Of a stretch of 40,158 nt of DNA, positions 8,673-16,329 are shown in pieces. The stretch comes from Streptomyces lycii (lineage in GTDB: Bacteria; Actinomycetota; Actinomycetes; Streptomycetales; Streptomycetaceae), in the NCBI RefSeq assembly GCF_009735685.1, contig NZ_WHPN01000373.1:1-40158 (forward strand), given 5' to 3'. Made by a program: the position numbers and the translations under genes. Under the pieces are notes generated by a model. That model saw only the letters and a list, made by a program, of their open reading frames with translations. It ran no database searches and had not been told where the DNA came from. Position 1 is the first letter of the stretch. Each line of letters begins with the position of its first letter.

Positions 8673-8693
8673 GATGTTCACATCGTAAACATG
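8673..8693. promoter_or_regulatory. Candidate TetR operator 2
   Basis: Inverted repeat GATGTT-N8-AAACATG, 34 bp centre to centre from operator 1. It abuts the GAGGGGG ribosome site of the MMPL gene, so bound repressor would block the MMPL transcription start region. Confidence 0.65.
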
Positions 8694-8705
8694 AGGGGGA
8701 AGGGC

Positions 8706-10922
8706 ATGTTCGACCGGATCGCGGAGCTGGCCCTGCGCAGGGCCCGGCTCGTACTGACACTCACCGTCGTCGCCGTCGTCGCCATGGCGGCACTCGGCTT
8801 CGGCGCCTTCGGCAAGCTGCTCAGCGGCGGCTTCGACGACCCGGCGTCGCCCTCCAGCCGCGCCCAGGCGCTCATCGAGAAGGAGTTCGGCGGCGAGAGC
8901 AACCTGCTGCTGCTCGTCCGCGCCGAGGACGGCGGCCTCGGCTCCCCCGCCGCCGAGCGGGCCGGCCGGCAGCTCACCGGGGAACTGGCCGGCGAGCCCG
9001 GCGTCTCCCGGGTCGTGTCGCACTGGGACTCCGGCGGCCCGGCCCTGCTCTCCGAGGACGGCGCGAGCGCCCTCGTCGCGGCCCATGTCGAGGGGGACGA
9101 CACGGCCGTCGGCGACCGCACCGCCCAGCTCAAGGAGCGCTACACCGGCGACCGGGGCGCGGTCTCGGTGCTGGCCGGCGGCCCGGCCGCGGTCGGCGAC
9201 GACGTCTCCACCCAGGTCGCCAAGGACCTGGCCGTCGCCGAGGCCATCGCGGTGCCGGTCACGCTGGTGCTGCTGGTGCTCGCCTTCGGCAGCGTGCTCG
9301 CGGCCCTGCTGCCGCTGGTCATCGGGGTGATCGCGGTCTTCGGCACCTTCGCCGAGCTGTTCGTGCTCGGCAGCCTCACCGAGGTGTCCGTCTTCGCGAT
9401 CAACCTGACCACCGCGCTCGGTCTCGGGCTCGGCATCGACTACGCCCTGCTGCTGGTCAGCCGGTTCCGCGAGCAGCTCGCCGCGGGCGCCGAGGTCCCG
9501 GACGCCCTGCGGGTCACCGTGCGCACCGCGGGCCGCACCATCGCCTTCTCCGCCGCCACCGTGATCGCCGCCCTCGCCGCGCTGCTGGTCTTCCCGCCGT
9601 TCTTCCTGCGCTCCTTCGCGTACGCGGGCATCGGCGTGGTCGCCATCGCGGCGGTGAGCGCCCTGCTCGTCGTCCCCGCGCTGCTCGCCGTGCTCGGCCG
9701 CCGGGTCGCCGCCGGCCGGCTGCCGGGCGCGAAGCGCGGCGCGGACTCGCCCTTCTGGGGACGGCTCGCGGCCACCGTGATGCGCCGCCCGGCGCTCACC
9801 GCGCTCCCCGTGCTCGCCGTCCTGCTGCTCGCCGCGAGCCCGCTGCTCGGCGTCACCTTCGGCACCCCGGACGAGCGGGTGCTGCCGCCCGACGCGCAGA
9901 GCCGCCAGGTGTCGGAAACCCTGGACCGGGAGTTCCCCCAGGGCGACCGGGACGCGATCCGGGTCGTCACCACCGGACCGGTGGAACGGCAGGCCCTCGG
10001 CCGTTACGCCCGCGAGCTGGCCGCGCTGCCCGGGGTCGCCCGGGTCTCGGCGAGCAGCGGCACCTACACGGACGGCGCCGCGCGGCCCGCCGGACCCGCG
10101 GAAACGGCGCTCGGCCGGCCCGGCGCCCAGCAGCTGGCGGTCGTCCACGAGCTGGAGCCGAAGTCGGACGGCGCGCAGGACCTCGTACGCGCCGTGCGCG
10201 CGGTGCGGGCGCCCGCCGGGACCGAGGCCCTGGTCGGCGGCGAGGACGCGCGGCTCGTGGACTCCAAGCGGGCGATCGGCGACCGGCTGCCGCTGGCCGT
10301 CGGACTGGTCGCCGTCACCACGTTCGTGCTGCTCTTCCTCTTCACCGGCAGCGTCGTGCAGCCGCTGCGGGCGCTGCTGCTCAACGCCCTCAGCCTGGCC
10401 GCGGCCATGGGCGCCATGGTCTGGGTCTTCCAGGACGGCCATCTCTCCTCGGTGCTCGGCTTCACCCCGACGCCGGTGGACACCTCGATGACGGTGCTGC
10501 TGTTCTGCATCGCCTTCGGCCTGTCGATGGACTACGAGGTCTTCCTCACCAGCCGGATCAAGGAGCTGCGCGACGCCGACCCGGCCGCGGACCCGGCCGT
10601 CTCCGTCACCCTCGGGCTGGCCCGGACCGGCCGGATCGTGTCCATGGCCGCCGGGCTGCTCGCGGTGAGCTTTTTCGCCTTCGGCACCGGTGACGTCAGC
10701 TTCATCCAGATGTTCGGACTGGGCAGCGGGCTCGCGATCATCGTCGACGCGGTCGCGGTGCGCGGGGTGCTGGTACCGGCCGCCATGCGCCTGCTGGGCC
10801 GGCACGCCTGGTACGCGCCCGCCCCGCTGCGCCGGTTCCACTCCAGGTTCGGCCTGGCCGAGGCCGGGGCCGAGCGGCCCGCCGCCGGGACCCGCCCGCT
10901 CACGGGGGTGCGGACGGGCTGA
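8706..10922 (+). CDS. MMPL family RND-type transporter
   Basis: A 738-residue membrane exporter of the MMPL/RND superfamily, driven by the proton gradient and typically exporting lipids, siderophores or drugs. It has the family plan: TM1 (residues about 10-30), a large extracytoplasmic loop, five or six TM helices (about 180-340), a second loop, and a second TM set (about 540-710). The paired motifs GLGLGIDYALLLVSRF (about 240-255) and FGLSMDYEVFLTSR (about 604-617) carry the Asp-Tyr proton-relay residues in each half. I chose ATG 8706 because GAGGGGG lies 6 nt upstream; longer starts at 8670 or 8691 fall inside the operator. Divergent from tetR, which probably controls it. Given the adjoining hopanoid genes a lipid substrate is possible, but nothing in the sequence proves it. 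Confidence 0.93.
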   Translation: MFDRIAELALRRARLVLTLTVVAVVAMAALGFGAFGKLLSGGFDDPASPSSRAQALIEKEFGGESNLLLLVRAEDGGLGSPAAERAGRQLTGELAGEPGVSRVVSHWDSGGPALLSEDGASALVAAHVEGDDTAVGDRTAQLKERYTGDRGAVSVLAGGPAAVGDDVSTQVAKDLAVAEAIAVPVTLVLLVLAFGSVLAALLPLVIGVIAVFGTFAELFVLGSLTEVSVFAINLTTALGLGLGIDYALLLVSRFREQLAAGAEVPDALRVTVRTAGRTIAFSAATVIAALAALLVFPPFFLRSFAYAGIGVVAIAAVSALLVVPALLAVLGRRVAAGRLPGAKRGADSPFWGRLAATVMRRPALTALPVLAVLLLAASPLLGVTFGTPDERVLPPDAQSRQVSETLDREFPQGDRDAIRVVTTGPVERQALGRYARELAALPGVARVSASSGTYTDGAARPAGPAETALGRPGAQQLAVVHELEPKSDGAQDLVRAVRAVRAPAGTEALVGGEDARLVDSKRAIGDRLPLAVGLVAVTTFVLLFLFTGSVVQPLRALLLNALSLAAAMGAMVWVFQDGHLSSVLGFTPTPVDTSMTVLLFCIAFGLSMDYEVFLTSRIKELRDADPAADPAVSVTLGLARTGRIVSMAAGLLAVSFFAFGTGDVSFIQMFGLGSGLAIIVDAVAVRGVLVPAAMRLLGRHAWYAPAPLRRFHSRFGLAEAGAERPAAGTRPLTGVRTG

Positions 10923-10941
10923 GGCGGCGTGCCCGCACGAG

Positions 10942-10978
10942 GCGGGGCCCCCGCCGGGTGATCCGGCGGGGGCCCCGC
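10942..10978. terminator. Strong bidirectional terminator hairpin
   Basis: A perfect 16-bp stem, GCGGGGCCCCCGCCGG paired with its complement around a GTGAT loop. It lies between the convergent MMPL gene and the ABC ATPase gene. There is no U-tract, as is common in Streptomyces. Confidence 0.85.
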
Positions 10979-11006
10979 GCGTACGCGCCGCGAGAACGGC
11001 GACGGG

Positions 11007-11828
11007 CTACTTCCCCGCCTCCTTCTCGTACGCCTTGATGACCTCGTCGGTGGGCCCGTCCATGACCAGCTCACCCTTCTCCAGCCACAGCACGCGCTCG
11101 CACGTGTCCCGGATGGACTTGTTGTTGTGGCTCACCAGGAAGACCGTGCCGGCCTCCTTGCGCAGCTCGCGGATGCGGGCCTCGGAGCGCTTCTGGAACT
11201 TCCGGTCGCCGGTGGCCAGTGCCTCGTCGATCATCAGGACGTCGTGGTCCTTGGCCGCCGCGATCGAGAACCGCAGCCGGGCCGCCATGCCGGAGGAGTA
11301 CGTCCGCATCGGCAGCGTGATGAAGTCGCCCTTCTCGTTGATGCCGGAGAAGTCGACGATGCTCTGGTAGCGCTCGCGGATCTGCTCGCGCGACATGCCC
11401 ATGGCCAGCCCGCCGAGGATCACGTTCCGCTCGCCGGTGAGGTCGTTCATCAGAGCCGCGTTGACGCCCAGCAGCGACGGCTGGCCGTTGGTGTAGACGT
11501 GCCCGCGCTCCGCCGGGAGCAGCCCGGCGACCGCCTTCAGCAGGGTGGACTTGCCGGAGCCGTTGGACCCGATCAGGCCGATGGCCTCACCCTTGTACGC
11601 GGTGAAGCTGACGCCGCGCACGGCGTGCACCTCGCGCATGCCCGCCGGGGCCTTGCGGCGCAGCATCCGGTTCAGGGCGGCGGTGGCGCTGCCCCTGCCG
11701 CGCGGGCCGCCGTTGACCTTGTAGACGATGTGCAGGTCGTCGGCGATGACGGTGGGGACGCGCGCCTCGGCGGTGTCCTGGGGCGGGGTCTCACTCCGGG
11801 TGGACTCGGTGTGCTCAGCCACGGCCAT
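11007..11828 (-). CDS. ABC exporter ATPase, TagH/Wzt-like
   Basis: The ATP-binding subunit of a two-component polysaccharide or teichoic-acid exporter, 273 residues. Walker A is GSNGSGKST (87-95), the signature is YSSGMAARLRF (178-186), and Walker B is VLMIDEAL (197-204) followed by ATGD. DLHIVYKVNGG near residue 31 and SSGM instead of LSGGQ are typical of the TagH/RfbE/Wzt branch. There is no C-terminal carbohydrate-binding domain of the Wzt type, so export is probably not coupled to recognition of a capped chain. It overlaps the permease gene by 14 bp, so the two are co-translated. Last gene of the 11-18 kb operon. Confidence 0.93.
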   Translation of the reverse strand: MAVAEHTESTRSETPPQDTAEARVPTVIADDLHIVYKVNGGPRGRGSATAALNRMLRRKAPAGMREVHAVRGVSFTAYKGEAIGLIGSNGSGKSTLLKAVAGLLPAERGHVYTNGQPSLLGVNAALMNDLTGERNVILGGLAMGMSREQIRERYQSIVDFSGINEKGDFITLPMRTYSSGMAARLRFSIAAAKDHDVLMIDEALATGDRKFQKRSEARIRELRKEAGTVFLVSHNNKSIRDTCERVLWLEKGELVMDGPTDEVIKAYEKEAGK

Positions 11829-12765
11829 ACCGCTCCTCCGCCTTCCAGAAGTACACGAAACCGCCGATGCCGATCAGCAGCGCCCAGCCGACGCCGAGGG
11901 AGACGGCCCAGACGAGGCTCTGGACGGGCAGGTTCTCCACCCCGTAGTTGTCGATCAGGGCGTAGCGCATCAGGTCCATGTAGACCGCGGCGGGATTGGC
12001 GAGCATGACGTCGGCCACCCAGCCGGGAATGCTCTCCCGCTTGTCCAGCATGTAGCCCAGCGGGAACATCACGCCCGAGGCGTACATCCAGGTCCGGGTC
12101 ACGAACGGCATCAGCTGCGCAAGGTCCGGGGTCGCCGACCCCATCCTGGCCATGATCATGGCCAGGCCGGAGTTGAAGACGAACTGCAGCAGCAGGGCCG
12201 GGACGACCAGCAGCCACGACCACATCGGGAAGTGGCCGAAGCCGATCAGCACGACCGCCAGGACGATCATGGAGAACAGCAGCTGCTGGAGCTGCTGGAG
12301 CGAGAAGGAGATCGGCAGCGAGGCCCGCGGGAAGTGCAGCGCGCGGACCAGCCCCAGATTCCCGGAGATGGAGCGGACGCCGGACATCACGGAGCTCTGC
12401 GTGAACGTGAAGACGAAGACCCCGGTCACCAGGAACGGGATGTAGTCCTCCATCTCCATCCCGCCGCGCCCGCCCAGCAGCAGGCCGAAGATGAAGAAGT
12501 AGACCGTGGCGTTCAGCAGCGGCGTCGTCACCTGCCACAGCTGGCCGAGCTTCGCCTGGCTGTACTGCGCGGTCAGCTTCGCCCGGGAGAAGGCCAGGAT
12601 GAAGTGCCGGCGGTCCCACAGCTGCCGTACGTAGGCCGGCAGGCTCGGCCGGGCCCCGCTCACCGAGAGGCCGTACTTGGCGGCCAGGTCGGCCGGGGAC
12701 AGGCCGTCGTCCGGGGACGGCCGGGGGTTCACTGCGACCGCACCGTCGTGCGATGACTCACTCAC
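11815..12765 (-). CDS. ABC-2 type permease, TagG-like polysaccharide/lipid exporter
   Basis: The membrane subunit partnering the adjacent ATPase. The 316-residue protein has a cytoplasmic N-terminus of about 60 residues with an amphipathic stretch and then six predicted TM helices, starting with LLNATVYFFIFGLLL. QYSQAKLGQLWQVTTPLLNA and the NPAAVYMDLMRYALI segment are typical of TagG/Wzm permeases. The start is GTG 12765; only a weak GAAAG site precedes it, and it lies inside an AT-rich hairpin at 12773-12791. Such permeases flip lipid-linked glycan or teichoic-acid chains, which fits the glycosyl- and phosphotransferases directly upstream. Confidence 0.92.
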   Translation of the reverse strand: MSESSHDGAVAVNPRPSPDDGLSPADLAAKYGLSVSGARPSLPAYVRQLWDRRHFILAFSRAKLTAQYSQAKLGQLWQVTTPLLNATVYFFIFGLLLGGRGGMEMEDYIPFLVTGVFVFTFTQSSVMSGVRSISGNLGLVRALHFPRASLPISFSLQQLQQLLFSMIVLAVVLIGFGHFPMWSWLLVVPALLLQFVFNSGLAMIMARMGSATPDLAQLMPFVTRTWMYASGVMFPLGYMLDKRESIPGWVADVMLANPAAVYMDLMRYALIDNYGVENLPVQSLVWAVSLGVGWALLIGIGGFVYFWKAEERYGRG

Positions 12766-12772
12766 AAGTGGA

Positions 12773-12791
12773 ATCTTTCGTCTTCAAAGAT
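12773..12791 (-). promoter_or_regulatory. RBS-proximal AU-rich hairpin before the ABC permease
   Basis: ATCTTT and AAAGAT form a 6-bp stem around a 7-nt loop, 7 nt before the GTG start. The stem includes the only purine-rich ribosome-site candidate, so it could control translation of the exporter. The 94-bp gap here is the only sizeable one in an otherwise overlapping operon. Confidence 0.45.
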
Positions 12792-12859
12792 GCGCAGCCG
12801 GAAGGGACCGGTGGCGGCCGGCCCCCGGGACACGCCCGATGCTCTCAGACACGAGCTTG

Positions 12860-13771
12860 TCAGATAACGGGAGGTCGGCCCAGCCGGGTCAGGCGCCATA
12901 CCGTACGCCACTTCATCGGACGGCGGGGGCCGCACGGGGTGCGCCAGCCCTCCCGGAAGCCGCCGAACCAGGCCTTCAGGGCGGGCCGGGACGGCCGGCG
13001 GGCCAGCGTGAGCAGCAGCCAGACCCCGAGGTAGACCGGGACCAGCGGGGCCGGGAGATTGCGGCGGGCCAGCCAGACCCGGTTGCGCGCGACCATCCGG
13101 TGGTAGACCGCGTGCCGGCTGGGCGCGGTCGTCGGGTGGAACAGCACCATGTCGGCGCGGTAGTCGATCATCCAGCCGGCGTCGAGGGCGCGCCAGGCGA
13201 GATCGGTCTCCTCGTGGGCGTAGAAGAAGTCGTCGGGAAGCCCGCCGACCTGCTCCAGCACCCGGGTGCGGACCGCGTTCGCGCCGCCGAGGAAGGTGGT
13301 GACCCGGGAGGACCGCAGCGGGTCGGAGGCCCGCAGCCGGGGGACGTGGCGCCGCTGGGTGACCCCGGTGTCGGGGTCGGCGATCCGGAAGCTGATGATG
13401 CCGAGCCGCGGATCGGCCGCGAAGGCCTCCCGGCAGAGCCGGGCGGTGTCGGAGTTCGGCAGCAGGCCGTCGTCGTCCAGGAACAGCAGGACGTCGACGT
13501 CCCGGCCGCCCGGGCCGAAGGCCTCGATGCCGACGTTCCGCCCGGCCGGGATGCCGACGTTCTCCGGCAGCTCCACGGTCCGTACGGCCAGCCCCGGGAT
13601 GTCCAGCTCCGGCAGCGGGGAGCCGTTGCCGACGACGACGACCTCGATCGGGTCGCCGTCCTGCTTGGCGACCGAGCCGAGCAGCGCGCGCAGCTCCTCG
13701 GGCCGGTTGCCCATGGTGAGGACGACCGCGCCCAGCTTCAGTGCGGACCCCTCCGCCGCCGGGCCGGTCAT
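12860..13771 (-). CDS. GT2 family glycosyltransferase
   Basis: A 303-residue GT-A-fold glycosyltransferase, expected to use a nucleotide sugar. After KLGAVVLTMGNRPEELRALL come VVVVGNGS (45-52) and the metal/nucleotide motif FLDDDG (D99-D101), then LGGANAVRTR and the HEETDLAWR acid/base-type motif (E187, D190), as in rhamnosyl- or galactofuranosyl-type GT2 enzymes. Its C-terminus is basic with a hydrophobic stretch (VPVYLGVWLLLTLA), consistent with membrane association. ATG 13771 overlaps the stop of the preceding gene (ATGA). It would glycosylate the product of the phosphotransferases before export by the downstream ABC transporter. Confidence 0.92.
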   Translation of the reverse strand: MTGPAAEGSALKLGAVVLTMGNRPEELRALLGSVAKQDGDPIEVVVVGNGSPLPELDIPGLAVRTVELPENVGIPAGRNVGIEAFGPGGRDVDVLLFLDDDGLLPNSDTARLCREAFAADPRLGIISFRIADPDTGVTQRRHVPRLRASDPLRSSRVTTFLGGANAVRTRVLEQVGGLPDDFFYAHEETDLAWRALDAGWMIDYRADMVLFHPTTAPSRHAVYHRMVARNRVWLARRNLPAPLVPVYLGVWLLLTLARRPSRPALKAWFGGFREGWRTPCGPRRPMKWRTVWRLTRLGRPPVI

Positions 13772-14547
13772 TTCAGCCTGCTGGAGGCCAGGATGCTGAC
13801 GAGGTGCAGCACCGTCTGGAGCAGCGCGATCGCCGCGAGGACGGCGACGCCGAGCCGGGAGAGGAACAGGTCGCCCCTGACCGCGTCCGCGACCGCCAGG
13901 ACCAGGATGAGCAGCGACGCCTCCACTCCGAGGACCAGCCGGTGGAACTTCAGCGCCGCGGCCGCCCTGCGCGCCAGCGCCACACCGGAGGAGCGCGGCT
14001 CGGAGGCCGCCTCCTTGACCGGCGGCAGCCCTCCCTGGTGGCGGGCGACGCCGACGAGGTCGGTCTCCGCCTTGATCAGGATCGCGCCGAGGGCGGCGAG
14101 GGTGCCGAGGAAGGCCCACAGCCAGTCCGGCCGGCCGTCGCCCCACAGGTCGGCGGCGCGCAGCCCGAAGCCGACCAGCACCGCGGCGTCGCACAGATAC
14201 GCGCCGACCCGGTCCAGGTAGACACCGCCGAGCGAGAACTGCTTCTTCCAGCGGGCCACCTCGCCGTCCACGCAGTCCAGCAGCAGGTAGAGCTGGACCG
14301 CGAGCACGCCGAGCACGGCACCCGGGACACCCGGCACCAGCAGGGCGGGGGCGGCGAGCACACCGAAGACGGTCATCACGTAGGTCAGCTGGTTGGGCGT
14401 GACCCTCGTGCCGACCAGGTGCCGGTCCACACGCAGCGACACCTCGCGCATGTAGAGCCGGCCGGCCCAGTGCTCACCGCTGCGCCGGTCCTTCACACCC
14501 GGGGGGTGGACGACCGGACGGAGTTCAGCTACTGACGGTTTTGGCAT
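13768..14547 (-). CDS. CDP-alcohol phosphotransferase-family membrane protein lacking the fourth motif Asp
   Basis: A 259-residue polytopic protein of the CDP-alcohol phosphatidyltransferase family, which transfers a phosphoalcohol from CDP to an alcohol acceptor. The motif is D(x)2DG(x)2AR(x)8G(x)3D(x)3D. Here D91, D94, G95, A98, R99, G108 and D112 are present, but the last Asp, normally the catalytic base, is Ala116 (DRVGAYL). RVTPNQLTYV before the motif is typical. ATG 14547 begins within the last 23 bp of the dehydrogenase gene. It may use another base, bind substrate without catalysis, or work with the second family member encoded at 16326. Confidence 0.88.
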   Translation of the reverse strand: MPKPSVAELRPVVHPPGVKDRRSGEHWAGRLYMREVSLRVDRHLVGTRVTPNQLTYVMTVFGVLAAPALLVPGVPGAVLGVLAVQLYLLLDCVDGEVARWKKQFSLGGVYLDRVGAYLCDAAVLVGFGLRAADLWGDGRPDWLWAFLGTLAALGAILIKAETDLVGVARHQGGLPPVKEAASEPRSSGVALARRAAAALKFHRLVLGVEASLLILVLAVADAVRGDLFLSRLGVAVLAAIALLQTVLHLVSILASSRLK

Positions 14548-15586
14548 AGTCGGCGAATGCGTCCCTGATCGCGTCGGTGGAGAGGTCCAGGTGCTCCAGG
14601 ATGGTGTAGCGCCCGGGGCGGGTCTGCGGCGCGTACTCCACCGCCTTGACGAACTCTTCGTCGGTGAAGCCGATCTCGCCGGGCAGCACCGGCAGGCCGT
14701 GCCGCCGCAGCACCTCGACGATGTACGCGGCCTGCTCGCGGGCGCCGCGCAGGTACATCGCGAAGGCCGCACCGAGTCCGCACTGCTCGCCGTGCGCGGC
14801 CGCGCGCTTGGGGTAGAGCAGGTCGAAGGCGTGGTTGATCTCGTGGCAGGCGCCCGAGGCGGGGCGGCTGTCACCGGCGACCGACATGGAGATGCCGGTC
14901 ATCACCAGGCCCTCGGCGAGCACGGTGAGGAAGTCGTCGTCCCCGCAGCCGCCCGGGTGCCGCAGCACGGCCTCGCCGGACTGCCGGGCCATGGCGGCGG
15001 CCAGGCCGTCGATGTCCTCGCCGGTCTCCCGGTGGGACAGCTCCCAGTCGGCGACGGCGGAGATGTTGGAGATCACGTCCCCGACACCGGACCGTACGAA
15101 GCGCATCGGCGCCTCGCGGATCACGTCGAGGTCGATGACGATCGCGATCGGGTTCGGGACGCCGTACGAGCCGCGGCCCGCGTCGTTGTCCAGCGTGGCG
15201 ACCGGCGAGCAGAGGCCGTCGTGCGAGAGGTTCGTGGCGACGGCGACCAGCGGGAGGCCGATCCGCGCCGCGGCGTACTTCGCACAGTCGATGATCTTGC
15301 CGCCGCCCATGCCGACGACCGCGTCGTAGCGCCCGGACTTCATGGCGTCCGCGAGCTTGATCGCCTCGTCGAGGGTGCCGCCGCCGACCTCGTACCAGTC
15401 GGCGCCGGGCAGCGCGGGGGCGAACCGGTCGCGGAGCGCCGCGCCTGATCCGCCGCTGATCGCGATGGCCAGCTTCCCGGAGGAGGAGATCCGCTGGTCG
15501 GCCAGGAGCCCCGCCAGGTCGTCCAGTGCCCCGGCGCTGATGTCGACGACGACCGGGGACGGAATGAGACGGGTCAGTACCGGCAC
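14525..15586 (-). CDS. sn-glycerol-1-phosphate dehydrogenase-like (EgsA/AraM) iron-alcohol dehydrogenase-family enzyme
   Basis: A 353-residue enzyme of the glycerol-1-phosphate dehydrogenase branch of the iron/zinc alcohol dehydrogenase and dehydroquinate-synthase-like fold. The NAD(P)-phosphate loop is GMGGGKIID (92-100), followed by TNLSHDGLCSP. The metal ligands match the family pattern: D170 (SGVGDVISN), H248 (ACHEINH) and H265 (AAHGEQCG). Known members reduce dihydroxyacetone phosphate to sn-glycerol-1-phosphate. The start is GTG 15586 with AGGGAG 7 nt upstream, overlapping the nucleotidyltransferase gene by 13 bp. In this operon it probably makes the polyol phosphate that the nucleotidyltransferase activates. 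The real substrate may be another ketose phosphate. No geranylgeranylglyceryl-phosphate synthase (PcrB-like) gene lies in the window. Confidence 0.9.
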   Translation of the reverse strand: MPVLTRLIPSPVVVDISAGALDDLAGLLADQRISSSGKLAIAISGGSGAALRDRFAPALPGADWYEVGGGTLDEAIKLADAMKSGRYDAVVGMGGGKIIDCAKYAAARIGLPLVAVATNLSHDGLCSPVATLDNDAGRGSYGVPNPIAIVIDLDVIREAPMRFVRSGVGDVISNISAVADWELSHRETGEDIDGLAAAMARQSGEAVLRHPGGCGDDDFLTVLAEGLVMTGISMSVAGDSRPASGACHEINHAFDLLYPKRAAAHGEQCGLGAAFAMYLRGAREQAAYIVEVLRRHGLPVLPGEIGFTDEEFVKAVEYAPQTRPGRYTILEHLDLSTDAIRDAFADYAKTVSS

Positions 15587-16329
15587 GCGATCTCCCTGCC
15601 CTTGGCGAGGTCGTCGTGGTTGTCGATCTCGACCCACTGCACGTCGCCGATCGGGGCCACGTCGACCTGGAACCCGCGGTTCACCAGCTCCTGGTAGCCG
15701 TCCTCGTAGTAGAGCTGCGGGTCGCGCTCGAAGGTGGCCTTGAGCGCGTCGGCCAGCTCCTCGGCGGCCTCCGGCTCGATCAGGGTGACGCCGATGTACT
15801 CACCGGTGGCCTCGGCCGGGTCCATCAGCTTGGTGATCCGCTGCACGCCCTTGGCCGGGTCGGTGACGACCTTCATCTCCTCGTCGGCGAGCTGCTTCAC
15901 CGTGTCGAGGGCGAGGATGATCTTCTGGCCCCTGCCGCGGGCGTCGAGGAGGGTCTTCTCGACGGAGACGGGGTGCACGGTGTCGCCGTTGGCGAGGATC
16001 GCGCCCTGCTTGATGACGTCCCGGGCGCACCACAGGGAGTAGGCGTTGTTCCACTCCTCGGCCTTGTCGTTGTCGACCAGGGTGATCTTGACGCCGTACT
16101 TCTTCTCCAGCGCCTCGCGGCGCTCGTACACGGCCTCCTTGCGGTAGCCGACGACGACCGCGACCTCGGTCAGTCCGACCTCGGCGAAGTTGCCCAGCGC
16201 GATGTCGAGGACCGTGGTGGCCTCCGCGCCGTCCTCTTCGGGGCCGACCGGCACCAGGGCCTTCGGAAGGGTGTCGGTGTAGGGGCGCAGACGCCGTCCG
16301 GCGCCGGCGGCCAGCACGAGGCCGATCAT
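15574..16329 (-). CDS. Sugar/polyol-phosphate nucleotidyltransferase, LicC/IPCT-like
   Basis: A 251-residue GT-A-fold nucleotidyltransferase. The N-terminal signature LVLAAGAGRRLRPYTDTLPK has the Gly loop and Lys23 that bind the triphosphate. NNAYSLWCAR (94-103) matches the LicC-type choline-phosphate or inositol-phosphate cytidylyltransferase branch (NNIYSLW in LicC), and NGDTVHP supplies the metal Asp116. The C-terminal VEIDNHDDLAKGREI is also LicC-like. I infer CTP as donor because two CDP-alcohol phosphotransferase genes flank it. ATG 16329 overlaps the stop of the upstream gene (ATGA). The phosphoalcohol could be glycerol-1-phosphate, inositol-phosphate or another polyol phosphate. Confidence 0.9.
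   Translation of the reverse strand: MIGLVLAAGAGRRLRPYTDTLPKALVPVGPEEDGAEATTVLDIALGNFAEVGLTEVAVVVGYRKEAVYERREALEKKYGVKITLVDNDKAEEWNNAYSLWCARDVIKQGAILANGDTVHPVSVEKTLLDARGRGQKIILALDTVKQLADEEMKVVTDPAKGVQRITKLMDPAEATGEYIGVTLIEPEAAEELADALKATFERDPQLYYEDGYQELVNRGFQVDVAPIGDVQWVEIDNHDDLAKGREIACRY

Noticed and set aside
8072..10841. Long open frames on both strands (about 870 residues each) over tetR/MMPL
   Set aside because: The MMPL and TetR frames carry clear family motifs; these two frames do not.
13768..16329. Phosphonate biosynthesis cluster
   Set aside because: A dehydrogenase, nucleotidyltransferase and CDP-alcohol transferase also occur in phosphonolipid clusters, but no PEP mutase or phosphonopyruvate decarboxylase is present.
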